Source: CAYLPJ01 sp964385465
GTDB lineage: Bacteria; Planctomycetota; Phycisphaerae; SM23-33
Assembly: GCA_964385465.1 (NCBI GenBank)
Contig: CAYLPJ010000085.1
Span: forward strand, 1-18,807
Direction: 5' to 3'
Length of the DNA stretch: 18,807 nucleotides
Numbering within the stretch: position 1 is the stretch's first letter; every line of letters begins with the position of its first letter. Below the pieces are notes generated by a model. It worked only from the letters and a program-made list of their open reading frames with translations. It ran no database searches and was not told where the DNA came from. Positions 7,814 to 15,644 of this stretch are shown here, one piece after another. Position numbers and translations under genes: made by a program.

Positions 7814-10800
7814 TCAGGCGGCGGCGGTGACCAGTGCGGAGAAGCAGTCCTGGAGCTGGTCCATGGAGAGGGCGAGCAGCCCGTCGCCGTAGTTGTCGTC
7901 GTAGCTTCTCCCGTCGACGCCCCAGGGGTTGTAGACGGTGACGGTGGCCGACGCCCCGGTCCCGGCGATGCTGTGGACCATGTAGGCGTGGGAGCCGACG
8001 ATCGGCGCCGGGGCGCTGCCGTAGCTGCCGAGGGTCACGGCGTTGCCGTTGGCCAGCTTGCCGGCGATGTAGTCGGCCAGGGCGGCCTGGGACCCGCCGG
8101 ACCACGTCGTGCTGGCGTTCTGGTTGGTCAGCTCGCGGTAGACGGTGGACATCCAGCCGCCGCTGAGGGAGTCGTAGGTATTCTGCCCGTAGCGGAAGTG
8201 GGCGTAGGCCTTCTCCATCAGGGCCACCCAGGTCTCCCCGTCGGGCGTGAGCTTGGCGTAGGCCAGGTTCGTGCCCGAGCGGATGGGCAGGTCGGCGTCG
8301 AGGCGGTAGTAGTGCTCGACGCCGCTGCGGAAGAACCGCACCGCGTAGGTCCCGTCGCCCAGCGGCGTGATCATCTCGCGGACCAGGTCCGGGTCCGACT
8401 CGGCCAGGCTCGCCAGCGAGGCCAGGTAGTAGCAGTCGCCCAGGCCGCCCTGGCGGATGTCGTCGTACGACACGCCGTCGGCGAACAGCGGCGAGGCCGA
8501 GTAGTTGCCCCAGCCGCGGGCGTAGGACGTGGCCGTCGGGTCGCGGAAGTTCTGCCCGCGGATCTCCTTGGAGACGTAGTCCGCGTGCGACGGGTTGCCC
8601 GAGTACGGCTGGTCGAACGCGTCGATCCTGTGGACGGCGAGGTTGGAGTATTCGGCCGCGGAGGCGTCGCCGAGGACGTCGACGGTATCGACCCAGTAGC
8701 TGTCGTCGCCCGTGCCGCCGTGGACGGTATCGGTCCCGCCGCCGACGGAGACCAGCAGGTCGCTGCCGGCCCCGCCGTGGACCTCGCCGGCGCCGGGGCT
8801 GTTCTCGAAGACCGTGTCGTCGCCGTCGCCGGCGTAGATGACGCTCTCGCCGCTGATGCTGTAGTCCGTGCGAATGAGGTCCGCCCCGGCGAAGCCGTAG
8901 ATCCAGACCTCGTCGTACTCGCCGAGGAAGCTCAGCGTGTCCCCGCCGGTGGTGACCGTCGTGGTCATGCCGGCGTAGGACAGGACGATCACGTCGTTGC
9001 CGTCTGTGCCGCGGATGGTCAGCCGCGTCACGCCGTCGACGGTCTCGGTCTCGCCGGTGATGACGGCCGCCGGCTGCGGGCCGTCGGGGTCGGGGGCCGG
9101 CTCCGGGTCGGGTTCGGGCTCCGGGTCGGGGTCGGGCGTGGGCTCGGGGTCCGGATCGGGCTCGGGCTCCGGCTCGGGCTCCGGCTCGGGCGCCGGCGTG
9201 GTGGCCAGGCGGACGAGGTACCGCCCCGTGCCGTCGTTGAGCCCCTCGGCCGAGAGGAAGTACATGTCGCCGGCGACGACGTCGAGTGTGACCGAAGCCC
9301 CGGCCGTGCCGCCCTCGTCGCGGATGATCTCCATGCCCTGGTCGTCCAGCGCCGCGAGGTTGGCCGAGACGCCGCTGCCGGCGCCGTAGGGCTCCATGGT
9401 GACGGTCATTGCGCCGGTGACCGGCGCGGTGAAGGCCAGGACGTCGACGTCGTCGGCGTAGTTGAGCGTCAGCACGGCCAGGCCGGCGCCGTCGCCGCGG
9501 AGCCGCAGGTCGCGGGCGTCGTCGATGCGGTTGCCCGCGTCGTCGTACGGCTGGCTGGCGATGGTGGTCGTGTAGGCGCCGCTGCTGCCTCGCACGGCCG
9601 AGCAGCGGACGTAGTAGGTCTCGCCCTCGGTAACGCGGATGCGGACCTGGCTGTCGTTGTCGTAGCGGACGTTGTCGCTGAAGCCGATCCGCCGCTGGTC
9701 GGCGTTGAAGACCTCCAGGCAACTGTCCAGCGAGCTGCCGTCGCCGGCCTCCATGTCGATCGTGTAGAACCCGTTGGCGGCGGCGGTGAACTTGTAGGTC
9801 ATCGAGCCGCCGGCGTCCAGCGTGCCGATGTCGGCGATCTCCTCGGCCACCGGCGGGGTCAGGTCCGTCGCGTCGATGAACTCCTGCCAGACCGTCGGCT
9901 GGACGAGGACGCTGTACCAGCCCTCGGTCTCGTCGAGCCCGTCGACGGCGAGGTAGTAGGCCGCCCCCTGCTCGGCGGAGAAGCTGAGGGTCAGCTCTCC
10001 GGAGCCGGCATCGACGCCGGAGTCCACCACGGTGCCGGCCTCGTCGTAGAGCGTCACCGCCATGTCCAGGGCGTTGCGGTATCCGTGCAGGCTGACGCTC
10101 ATCTCCACCAGCCCGCTGACGACCGGGACGTACTCGAGGTAGTCCACGTCGCTGCCGTACTGGATCCGCCCGAACGCGCGGGCGGCGCCGTTGTGGATCA
10201 CCCGCATGGCCACCGCGCCGTCGGCGTCGTTGCCGTAGTCGTCCAGCGGGTCGCCGGTGAAGGTCAGCTCGAAGTCCCCCGCCGTCCCGTCGGCGCCGGT
10301 CGCGCGGACGTAGTACGTCTGGCCCTCGCGGAGGTAGAGGGCGATGTGGCTGTCGGGGTTGTCCCGGCGGATGTTGTCGTTCCACCGGATGCGGCGCTGG
10401 CCCGTGGTGTAGACCTCCAGCATCGGGTCGATGTCGCTGCCGGCCGAGGCGGTCATGTCCAGGTGGAACCAGCCGGTCGCCGTCGTGGTGAAGGACCACG
10501 CGACGGCCTCCCCCGCGGCCAGCGAGCCGGCCACCACCGCCTCGTCGTCGCCGACGACCTCGACCTCCTCGGCGTCGAGGAACTCCTGGGCGAGGATCGA
10601 GTCCATCCGCAGCGAGTAGAAGCCCGGGCTCGCCCCGACGCCCTCGACGGACAGCGTGTACGTCTGGCCCTCGGTGACGGTGAAGTCCAGCTCGACGCTG
10701 CTGCCGGCCGAGGCGGTCACCGTGCCCAGCACCGTCCCGTCGGCGGCGCGGGCGGTGTAGGTCGCCTCCAGGTTGTTCCAGTAGCCAGGCAGGATCAGCT

Positions 10801-12148
10801 CCGTGCGGGCCAGGCCGGTGTCGGCGGCGACGAACGAGAAGCAGTCCGTGTCCGTGCCGTACTGGATCCACCCGGCCGCGTAGCCCCGCCCGCCGTGGAA
10901 CGTCCGGATCAGGCGGGAGTCCATCGCGGTGTTGCCATGGTCATCGAAGGGCCGGCCGGTGGCGGTCAGCTCGAACGCCCCGGCGGTGTCGTTGGCGCCG
11001 GCGGCGCGGATGTAGTAGGTCTGCCCGGCGCGGACGTACATCCGCAGGCGGCTGTCGGTGGTGTCGCGCCCGGCGTTGTCGTTTCGCCCGATGCAGCGCT
11101 GGTTGGCGTCGTAGACCTCCAGGTAGGCGTCGAGGTCGCTTCCCTCGGCGGCGGCGAGGTCCAGTTCCAGGAACCCGCTGGCGGTGGCGGTGTAGGACCA
11201 GGCGACGGCGCCGCCCCGGGCGAGCGTGCCCGTGGCCGTGGCCGAGCCGGCGCCGATCACCGACAGCTCCTCGGCGTCGACGAACTCCTGGGCGAGGATG
11301 CGGTCCATGGTCAGCAGGTACAGGCCGGTGGAGCCCGCCCCGCCGGAGATGCCGACGTAGTAGCTCTCGCCGGCGGTGACGCTGAAGGCCAGGTCCGTCG
11401 TGGCCCCGGCGGCGCCGGCGGCGCCGGCGACGAGCTCGCCGGCGTCGTTGTAGATCGACACGTTGGCGGCCAGGGCGCCGAGGTGGGCGAAGGTCCGCAC
11501 GTTGACGGCGGCCTCGCCGGTGACCGCGGCGACGTATTCGAGGAAGTCGAAGTCCCCGCTGTAGTGCACCCAGCCGACGCCGCGGCCCTGCCCGAAGCGG
11601 TTGGCCCACATCGCCGCGGCGTCGTCGGCGGTATTGCCATGGTCGTCGAACGGCTCGCTGGTGACGGTCAGCTCGTACTGGCCGGTCGAGCCCTCGCTTC
11701 CGCGGGCGCGGACGGTAAACGTCTGCCCAGCAACAACGTAGCGGCGGATACGGCTGTCCTGCGTGTCGCGGGAGGCGTCGTCGTTGAGCCCGATCAGGCG
11801 CCCGTGGGAGTCCAGCAGCTCGAGGTACGGGTCGAGCCCGCTGTCGGCGAGGTCCGCCAGGTCGATGGTGACCCACCCGCGGGCTCCGGCGGTGAACTCA
11901 TACAGGGCGACCTCGTCGGCCTCGGCGAGCTCGCCGGATACGGTCGCCGATCCGGCGGGACCGGGATCGATAACTTGCGTGGAGCCAACCACTTCCCCGA
12001 GCTCCGGCGAGCCGCTCATCAACAGGCGTGGCTCGAACTGCTCGAAGGTCGGGACCTCGACCTGCCGGGCGGTCTGCTGCCGCCGACGGCGACGGGATGC
12101 GGGCTGAAGGCGATGTGACAACGGCGTTTCCCACTCCGTGGAGATCAC
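7814..12148 (-). CDS. Giant secreted calpain-like cysteine protease with LEPR-XLL motif, PPC-like repeats and RTX-type repeats
   Basis: The product is 1444 residues. A basic N-terminus precedes an LEPR-XLL-type motif (FEQFEPRLLMSG, 35-46), a planctomycete export or sorting signature. Four tandem ~234-residue modules (about 68-980) each contain a PPC-like half (for example LDAYLEVYDANQ, RAGQTYYIRA) and a second beta half. A Glu/Asp-Pro linker (about 985-1022) leads to RTX-like calcium repeats (about 1105-1152, AGDGDD, GGAGSD, GGTGDD). The C-terminal calpain C2 domain (about 1178-1440) has the expected catalytic set: Q1233 and C1239 in QGGLGDCYYLAS, H1387 in GSHAYMV, and N1407 in YNPWG. It is therefore probably an active, calcium-influenced extracellular protease. 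The GTG at 12148 is chosen because AGGAGG lies 7 bases upstream; the open frame extends to 12277 without signal-like sequence. Its substrate is unknown. Confidence 0.92.
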   Translation of the reverse strand: MISTEWETPLSHRLQPASRRRRRQQTARQVEVPTFEQFEPRLLMSGSPELGEVVGSTQVIDPGPAGSATVSGELAEADEVALYEFTAGARGWVTIDLADLADSGLDPYLELLDSHGRLIGLNDDASRDTQDSRIRRYVVAGQTFTVRARGSEGSTGQYELTVTSEPFDDHGNTADDAAAMWANRFGQGRGVGWVHYSGDFDFLEYVAAVTGEAAVNVRTFAHLGALAANVSIYNDAGELVAGAAGAAGATTDLAFSVTAGESYYVGISGGAGSTGLYLLTMDRILAQEFVDAEELSVIGAGSATATGTLARGGAVAWSYTATASGFLELDLAAAEGSDLDAYLEVYDANQRCIGRNDNAGRDTTDSRLRMYVRAGQTYYIRAAGANDTAGAFELTATGRPFDDHGNTAMDSRLIRTFHGGRGYAAGWIQYGTDTDCFSFVAADTGLARTELILPGYWNNLEATYTARAADGTVLGTVTASAGSSVELDFTVTEGQTYTLSVEGVGASPGFYSLRMDSILAQEFLDAEEVEVVGDDEAVVAGSLAAGEAVAWSFTTTATGWFHLDMTASAGSDIDPMLEVYTTGQRRIRWNDNIRRDNPDSHIALYLREGQTYYVRATGADGTAGDFELTFTGDPLDDYGNDADGAVAMRVIHNGAARAFGRIQYGSDVDYLEYVPVVSGLVEMSVSLHGYRNALDMAVTLYDEAGTVVDSGVDAGSGELTLSFSAEQGAAYYLAVDGLDETEGWYSVLVQPTVWQEFIDATDLTPPVAEEIADIGTLDAGGSMTYKFTAAANGFYTIDMEAGDGSSLDSCLEVFNADQRRIGFSDNVRYDNDSQVRIRVTEGETYYVRCSAVRGSSGAYTTTIASQPYDDAGNRIDDARDLRLRGDGAGLAVLTLNYADDVDVLAFTAPVTGAMTVTMEPYGAGSGVSANLAALDDQGMEIIRDEGGTAGASVTLDVVAGDMYFLSAEGLNDGTGRYLVRLATTPAPEPEPEPEPEPDPDPEPTPDPDPEPEPDPEPAPDPDGPQPAAVITGETETVDGVTRLTIRGTDGNDVIVLSYAGMTTTVTTGGDTLSFLGEYDEVWIYGFAGADLIRTDYSISGESVIYAGDGDDTVFENSPGAGEVHGGAGSDLLVSVGGGTDTVHGGTGDDSYWVDTVDVLGDASAAEYSNLAVHRIDAFDQPYSGNPSHADYVSKEIRGQNFRDPTATSYARGWGNYSASPLFADGVSYDDIRQGGLGDCYYLASLASLAESDPDLVREMITPLGDGTYAVRFFRSGVEHYYRLDADLPIRSGTNLAYAKLTPDGETWVALMEKAYAHFRYGQNTYDSLSGGWMSTVYRELTNQNASTTWSGGSQAALADYIAGKLANGNAVTLGSYGSAPAPIVGSHAYMVHSIAGTGASATVTVYNPWGVDGRSYDDNYGDGLLALSMDQLQDCFSALVTAAA
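9083..9196 (-). repeat. Glu/Asp-Pro low-complexity linker within the protease
   Basis: About 38 codons alternate Pro with Glu or Asp, with one Thr and a few Ala. At DNA level this gives a degenerate 6-bp repeat. It separates the PPC-like repeats from the RTX/protease half and is likely an extended, charged spacer. Its opposite strand yields a spurious Gly-Ser repeat frame. Confidence 0.85.
9209..11947 (-). repeat. Four tandem ~700-bp modules encoding PPC-like domain pairs
   Basis: Module starts fall at protein residues 68, 302, 536 and 769, a spacing of 234, 234 and 233 residues. Each repeats the order: beta-strand opener (GTLARGGAVAWSY type), DxYLEVY, N-D-N/D-A-x-R-D, AGQTYYxRA, PFDDHGNT, a variable second half, and (modules 1-3) a closing LAQEFxDAEE or QEFIDA motif. 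The modules have diverged in sequence but kept their length. Confidence 0.8.
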
Positions 12149-12328
12149 TGCGGTCCCTCCTGACTGCTGGAGCGCGCAGGCGGGACGACCTGAGCGCAAG
12201 GTAATGACTGCCAAAGACGTACAGATGTGGTGGCCGAGGACCGGCCGGGGCGTGTCGTAAGACGCCGGGAACTGCATGTGGACGCCGACGATCCGCGCGT
12301 CGCGTCCGGTTCTTCACTGCCACAAGCA

Positions 12329-12357
12329 ACCATACGATGCCCCCGCCGGACGGGCAA
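12329..12357 (-). promoter_or_regulatory. Putative sigma70-type promoter of the calpain-like protease
   Basis: On the minus strand TTGCCC (12352-12357), a 17-base spacer and TATGGT (12329-12334) lie upstream of the GTG start, giving a leader of about 175 nt. I recognise no known riboswitch in the leader. The neighbouring stretch 12360-12398 is unusually AT-rich for this window and could hold a second promoter. Confidence 0.4.
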
Positions 12358-12402
12358 AAGGACACCGTAGGTTTTTTGTGGTTTCGTTAATCTAGGGGAG
12401 TT

Positions 12403-12516
12403 CGGCCGGGCCCGACCAAGCCAGGGCTGCGCGGAGAAGACGCAGACGAGCCGGGCTGCCCCTCCATGGGCTCACGGCCAGGGACAGCTCGGCACTGGAG
12501 CCCTCGGCGGGGCCGG
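12403..12516. repeat. Imperfect palindromic intergenic element
   Basis: The outer arms GGCCCGACC...AGGGCT (left) and AGCCCTCGGCGGGGCC (right) pair imperfectly, and an inner stem joins CGAGCCGGGCTGCCCCT with AGGGACAGCTCG around a CCATGG-containing loop. It sits immediately beside the larger hairpin element at 12525 and shares no obvious sequence with it. The space between phosphatase and protease genes is therefore almost filled by palindromes. It may be a terminator for the phosphatase transcript or a distinct repeat family. Confidence 0.5.
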
Positions 12517-12524
12517 GGGGGCTA

Positions 12525-12682
12525 AGCGGTCCTGCGCAGGTTCGTTGGTGTGTGTGCGCCGGATTCGCGTTGGCTGCCGAGGCGCCCGATGCAGGCGGTG
12601 CCGTAGCATCACCGAAGCAGGCCAACGCGGGCAGGCAGCGCGAAGACAAGCACACACGCAACATGACCTGCGCAGGACCGCT
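12525..12682. repeat. 158-bp long-hairpin element, copy 1, abutting the phosphatase stop codon
   Basis: The element has perfect 17-bp terminal inverted repeats, AGCGGTCCTGCGCAGGT at 12525-12541 and its complement at 12666-12682. Pairing continues inward through a GTTG-TGTGTGTGC / GCACACACGCAAC stem, then TTCGCG-TG-CTGCC type pairing, to an apical GGCGGTGC-CGTA-GCATCACC hairpin. The last base is also the first base of the complemented TGA stop codon of the phosphatase gene. It is homologous to 17172-17331, most strongly in the apical part (CCGTAGCATC, GCAGGCCAACGCGG, CGCAACATGAC). Confidence 0.85.
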
Positions 12683-13971
12683 CAGGCGAAGGGTCGCAGG
12701 GCGGCGGCGAGTTCGTCGAGTTTTGTCGGCGCCGGCGGCGGGGCGGCGCGGACGGGGCGTCTGGCGGTGGAGAGCTGCTCGGTCGTCGCGCGCAGGCGGC
12801 GGTTGAGGACCTGGCTGAGCCCCCAGAGGACCTTGACCGCCAGGTGCTTCTCCCGCCGCAGCAGCCCGGCGAAGTCGTCGCAGGTGATCGCCATCAGCCG
12901 CGCACCCTTGGGGGCGATCACGTCCGCCGAGCGCGGGGCGCTGTCGATCAGGCCCATCTCGCCGAACAGCGACCCGGGCGGCAGCTTCGCCACCACCTTG
13001 CCGCCCTTGACGACGTGGACCGAGCCGACGGTGCTGATGAAGAACCGGTCGCTGGTCTCGCCCTCGGCGAGGATGCGGTTGCCGGGCACGTAGGTCTCGA
13101 GCTCGACGATCTCCATCACGCGGAGCAGCTCGCGGTAGTTGAGGTATCGGAACAGCGGCGTGCCCTTGAGTCGCTTGATCCGGCGGAGGAGGTCGGCGGT
13201 CCTCTCGGCCGGCGCCGGGGGGGTGCGGACCACGACGGCGGTGGCGTTGTCCTGCCCGCCACGGCGGTTGGCGGCGTCGATAAGGACGCGCGGGATCGCC
13301 TCGGGGGGCGCCTTGACGAACGCGCGGGCGATCTCGTCGTCGCGGAGGCGGTCGGTCACGCCGTCGGAGCACAGCAGCAGCATGTCCCCGCCGGCGAGGT
13401 CGAACGTCAGCGCGTCCACCCGCGTCACCTCGTGGTGCCCGACCACGCGGGTGACCATGTCCTTCAGTTGGCTGGCGCGGGCCTTCCTGCGGTCGAGCAT
13501 GCCCAGCCGAACGTACTCGCCGGCGAGCGTGTGGTCGTCGGTCAGGCGGTGGAGCTGCCCGTTGCGGTAGAGGTAGACGCGGCTGTCGCCGACGTGGGCG
13601 AGGAACGCGACCTCCCCCAGCACGGCCGCCATGGCGACGGTCGTGCCCATCCCGGCGAGGTCGGGCTCGGCCTCGGCGCGTTGGAGGACGGCCGACGACG
13701 CGGCCGAGACGGCGGCGGCCAGCAGGTCGATCACCTGCATCCGCCGCCGCGCCATGGGGTGCTTGGCGCAGCGGCGGAGGACGCCGGCGTTCTCGGCGAG
13801 GTGGGCGGCGATCGTCTCGACGGCGAGCGCGCCGGCGACCTTCCCGCCGCGGTGCCCCCCGCAGCCGTCGCAGACGGCATAGACGCCGAGGTCGCCGTCG
13901 ACGAGCATCGCGTCCTCGTTGACGGAACGGACCTTCCCGACATCGCTGTGTGCGAAGCTCTCGTGGCTCAT
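12682..13971 (-). CDS. PP2C-family serine/threonine phosphatase fused to a cyclic-nucleotide-binding domain
   Basis: The 429-residue cytoplasmic protein begins with a bacterial PP2C domain (about 1-250). The metal-binding and signature residues are present: D20 in VNEDA, D35-G36 in DGCGGH, D128 in GDSRVYLY, D203 in SDGVTD and D241 in GGQDNATAVVV. After a short linker, residues about 275-395 form a CRP-like cyclic-nucleotide-binding fold. Its phosphate-binding cassette GSLFGEMGLIDSAPRSADV keeps the expected Glu338 and Arg347. The protein should dephosphorylate Ser/Thr-kinase targets under control of cAMP, cGMP or a similar ligand. The ATG at 13971 has GGGAG 6 bases upstream and a strong promoter. 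It is divergent from the tetrapyrrole operon. No partner kinase is in the window. The C-terminal tail (about 400-429) is Ala/Pro-rich. Confidence 0.93.
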   Translation of the reverse strand: MSHESFAHSDVGKVRSVNEDAMLVDGDLGVYAVCDGCGGHRGGKVAGALAVETIAAHLAENAGVLRRCAKHPMARRRMQVIDLLAAAVSAASSAVLQRAEAEPDLAGMGTTVAMAAVLGEVAFLAHVGDSRVYLYRNGQLHRLTDDHTLAGEYVRLGMLDRRKARASQLKDMVTRVVGHHEVTRVDALTFDLAGGDMLLLCSDGVTDRLRDDEIARAFVKAPPEAIPRVLIDAANRRGGQDNATAVVVRTPPAPAERTADLLRRIKRLKGTPLFRYLNYRELLRVMEIVELETYVPGNRILAEGETSDRFFISTVGSVHVVKGGKVVAKLPPGSLFGEMGLIDSAPRSADVIAPKGARLMAITCDDFAGLLRREKHLAVKVLWGLSQVLNRRLRATTEQLSTARRPVRAAPPPAPTKLDELAAALRPFA

Positions 13972-14013
13972 TCGTCGCTCCCGCCGCCGCGCCCCCCGCC
14001 GCGGGGCGAGGGG

Positions 14014-14042
14014 ATTATATGCCCCCGCCGCCCGCCGCGCAA
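14014..14042 (-). promoter_or_regulatory. Strong sigma70-type promoter of the phosphatase gene
   Basis: On the minus strand TTGCGC (14037-14042), a 17-base spacer and a perfect TATAAT (14014-14019) lie about 43 bases before the ATG. In such GC-rich surroundings this is a striking match. The predicted leader is about 36 nt. Confidence 0.75.
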
Positions 14043-14107
14043 GGGCGAAGCGCCCGCGCCGCCGCGCCCGCACCGGGCGACGGGGGCGCCCGCGGGGAAG
14101 ATGCCCC

Positions 14108-14137
14108 TTGAACGACACGCGAGCCACGCGGGACAAT
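14108..14137 (+). promoter_or_regulatory. Putative promoter of the tetrapyrrole operon
   Basis: TTGAAC (14108-14113), an 18-base spacer and GACAAT (14132-14137) point to the precorrin-2 dehydrogenase gene, whose ATG is about 58 bases downstream. It lies about 65 bases from the divergent phosphatase promoter, so the two could share regulation. Confidence 0.45.
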
Positions 14138-14195
14138 GGGCCGACGCGCAGCGCCGGCTGCGATACACTCGCGGAACCACGAACCGAGGCGACCG

Positions 14196-14849
14196 ATGAA
14201 GACCTGCCCGATCCTGCTGGACATGCGCGGCCGGCTGGCCGTGGTGGTCGGCGGCGGCGCGGTCGCGCTGCGCAAGGCCGCCTCGCTGGCCGCCGCGGGC
14301 GCGCGGGTCCGCATCGTCGCGCCGGAGGTTGCCGGCGGGGCGGTGCCCGCCGGCGCGGCCGTTCTCGCCGAGCGTTACCGCAGCGGGCACCTCGACGGGG
14401 CGGCACTGGCGCTGGCCTGCACGGACGTCCCGGCGGTCAACGCCCGCGTGGCCGCCGACGCCCGCGCGGCGGGGGTGCTCGTCAACGTCGCCGACGACGC
14501 GGCGCCGGGCGACTTCACCATGCCCGCCGTCGCGCGCGAGGGGGACGTCGTCGTCGCCGTGGGCACCGGCTCGGCGGCGCCGCACCTGGCCCGGTGGCTC
14601 CGCGACCGCCTCGCCGACGCCCTGCCCGAGCGGATCGGCGAGTTCGCCGCCATGCTGGACAGCCTCCGAGAGCAGCTCAAGGCCGACGAGCCCGATGCCC
14701 GGCGCCGCGCGGCCGCGCTGAGGGCGGCCTCCGGCGAGGCCGCCTGGCGGGCCTTCCTCGACGGCGGGGAGCGGGCCGTCCGCGGGCTCCTCGCCGACGC
14801 GACCGAAACCGGAACCGACCGGGAGGGACCATGCCCACCGCCGAAGTGA
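14196..14849 (+). CDS. Precorrin-2 dehydrogenase (siroheme synthase N-terminal domain type)
   Basis: The 217-residue enzyme oxidises precorrin-2 to sirohydrochlorin with NAD+, on the way to siroheme and related tetrapyrroles. The Rossmann dinucleotide motif VVVGGGAVALRKAASLAAAGA occupies about residues 17-37. The family block VNVADD...FTMPAVAREGDVVVAVGTGSAAPHLAR follows near residues 100-135 and includes the expected Asp. It lacks the methyltransferase half of CysG, so it is the short SirC/Met8 type. Whether it also chelates iron, as Met8 does, cannot be told. The ATG at 14196 has GAGG about 7 bases upstream. It is the first gene of the operon, and its 3' end overlaps the next gene by 19 bases. 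Confidence 0.9.
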   Translation: MKTCPILLDMRGRLAVVVGGGAVALRKAASLAAAGARVRIVAPEVAGGAVPAGAAVLAERYRSGHLDGAALALACTDVPAVNARVAADARAAGVLVNVADDAAPGDFTMPAVAREGDVVVAVGTGSAAPHLARWLRDRLADALPERIGEFAAMLDSLREQLKADEPDARRRAAALRAASGEAAWRAFLDGGERAVRGLLADATETGTDREGPCPPPK

Positions 14850-15643
14850 TCCTGCTGACCGCCCTGGCCCTGGCGGGATACCTGCTCGCCGGGCCCGTCT
14901 GGGCCGCCGCGGCAAAGCGCCTCGCCGGCGCCGCCGCGGCGCGAACCGCCCTGCTGGCCGTCGCGCTGGGGCTCAACATCGCCGCGCTGATCCTCCGCAT
15001 CGCCCGCGGGCACGCCCCGGCCGCCAGCGCCTACGACACCTTCGCCGTGCTGGCATTGATCGCCGCCGCCGCGGCCGTCTACTTCCGCGCCGTCGGCTCC
15101 CTCCCGCTGGTCTCCGCCGTCCTGCTGCCCGCCGCCGCGGCGATGGGCGCGCTGGCCCTGGCGCTGTCGGCGACGGCCTACCGCCAGTTCGCACGGGACT
15201 TCTGGGCCGTGCTCCACGTCGTGCTCTCGACGGGCACGCTGGTGGTCTTCGCCGTCGCGGCCGTGGGGGGCTGGCTGCTGCTGCACAAGCACCGCCAGCT
15301 CCGCAGGCACGATCCGGCGGTCTTCCGCGCGAAACTGCCCTCGCTGGAGCGGCTGGACCGTTTCCTCCGCCAGGTTCTGCCCCTGGGCTGGGTGCTGGTG
15401 ACCGCGACCATCGCCGCCGGCGTCGCCGGGGCGTTCCAGCCGGCTCGCAGCGGCTACTTCCGAAACTGGCTGACCCACCCCAAGATGCTCGTCGCGGGGA
15501 TCACCTGGCTGCTGTATACGCTGGCGCTGCACGCGGCCTGCGCCAGGCGGTTCCGCGGGCGGACGGCCGCCATGCTGGCGCTGCTGGGCTTCACGCTGCT
15601 GCTGGTCGTCCTCGTCGCCAGCATGCTCATCCCCGGACACTGA
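14831..15643 (+). CDS. HemX/CcsA-like cytochrome c assembly family membrane protein
   Basis: The 270-residue integral membrane protein has about eight hydrophobic segments (near 5-25, 34-55, 70-88, 95-113, 126-150, 180-200, 215-235 and 240-262). It belongs to the CcmC/CcsA/HemX superfamily. The conserved His positions are visible as FWAVLHV and LYTLALHA, but the tryptophan-rich WWD heme-handling motif of true CcsA/CcmC is not seen. This and the position directly before hemA favour a HemX-like role in controlling glutamyl-tRNA reductase or heme handling. The ATG at 14831 follows GGGAGG and overlaps the preceding gene; the stop is one base from the hemA ATG. Such tight packing indicates translational coupling. 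Confidence 0.85.
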   Translation: MPTAEVILLTALALAGYLLAGPVWAAAAKRLAGAAAARTALLAVALGLNIAALILRIARGHAPAASAYDTFAVLALIAAAAAVYFRAVGSLPLVSAVLLPAAAAMGALALALSATAYRQFARDFWAVLHVVLSTGTLVVFAVAAVGGWLLLHKHRQLRRHDPAVFRAKLPSLERLDRFLRQVLPLGWVLVTATIAAGVAGAFQPARSGYFRNWLTHPKMLVAGITWLLYTLALHAACARRFRGRTAAMLALLGFTLLLVVLVASMLIPGH

Positions 15644-15644
15644 C

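Noticed and set aside
8997..9389. A Gly-Ser repeat frame on the plus strand
   Set aside because: It is the antisense reading of the Glu/Asp-Pro linker of the protease.
7376..12118. A 1580-residue open frame on the plus strand opposite the protease and the restriction enzyme
   Set aside because: It is antisense to two genes with clear domains. The translation is Val/Gly/Asp/Arg-rich with no motif, as expected from the GC-rich third positions of the real frame.
12525..12682. An integron attC site
   Set aside because: The size and palindrome are suggestive, but the ends read AGCGG/CCGCT rather than the GTTRRRY/RYYYAAC core, and no integrase or cassette array is present.
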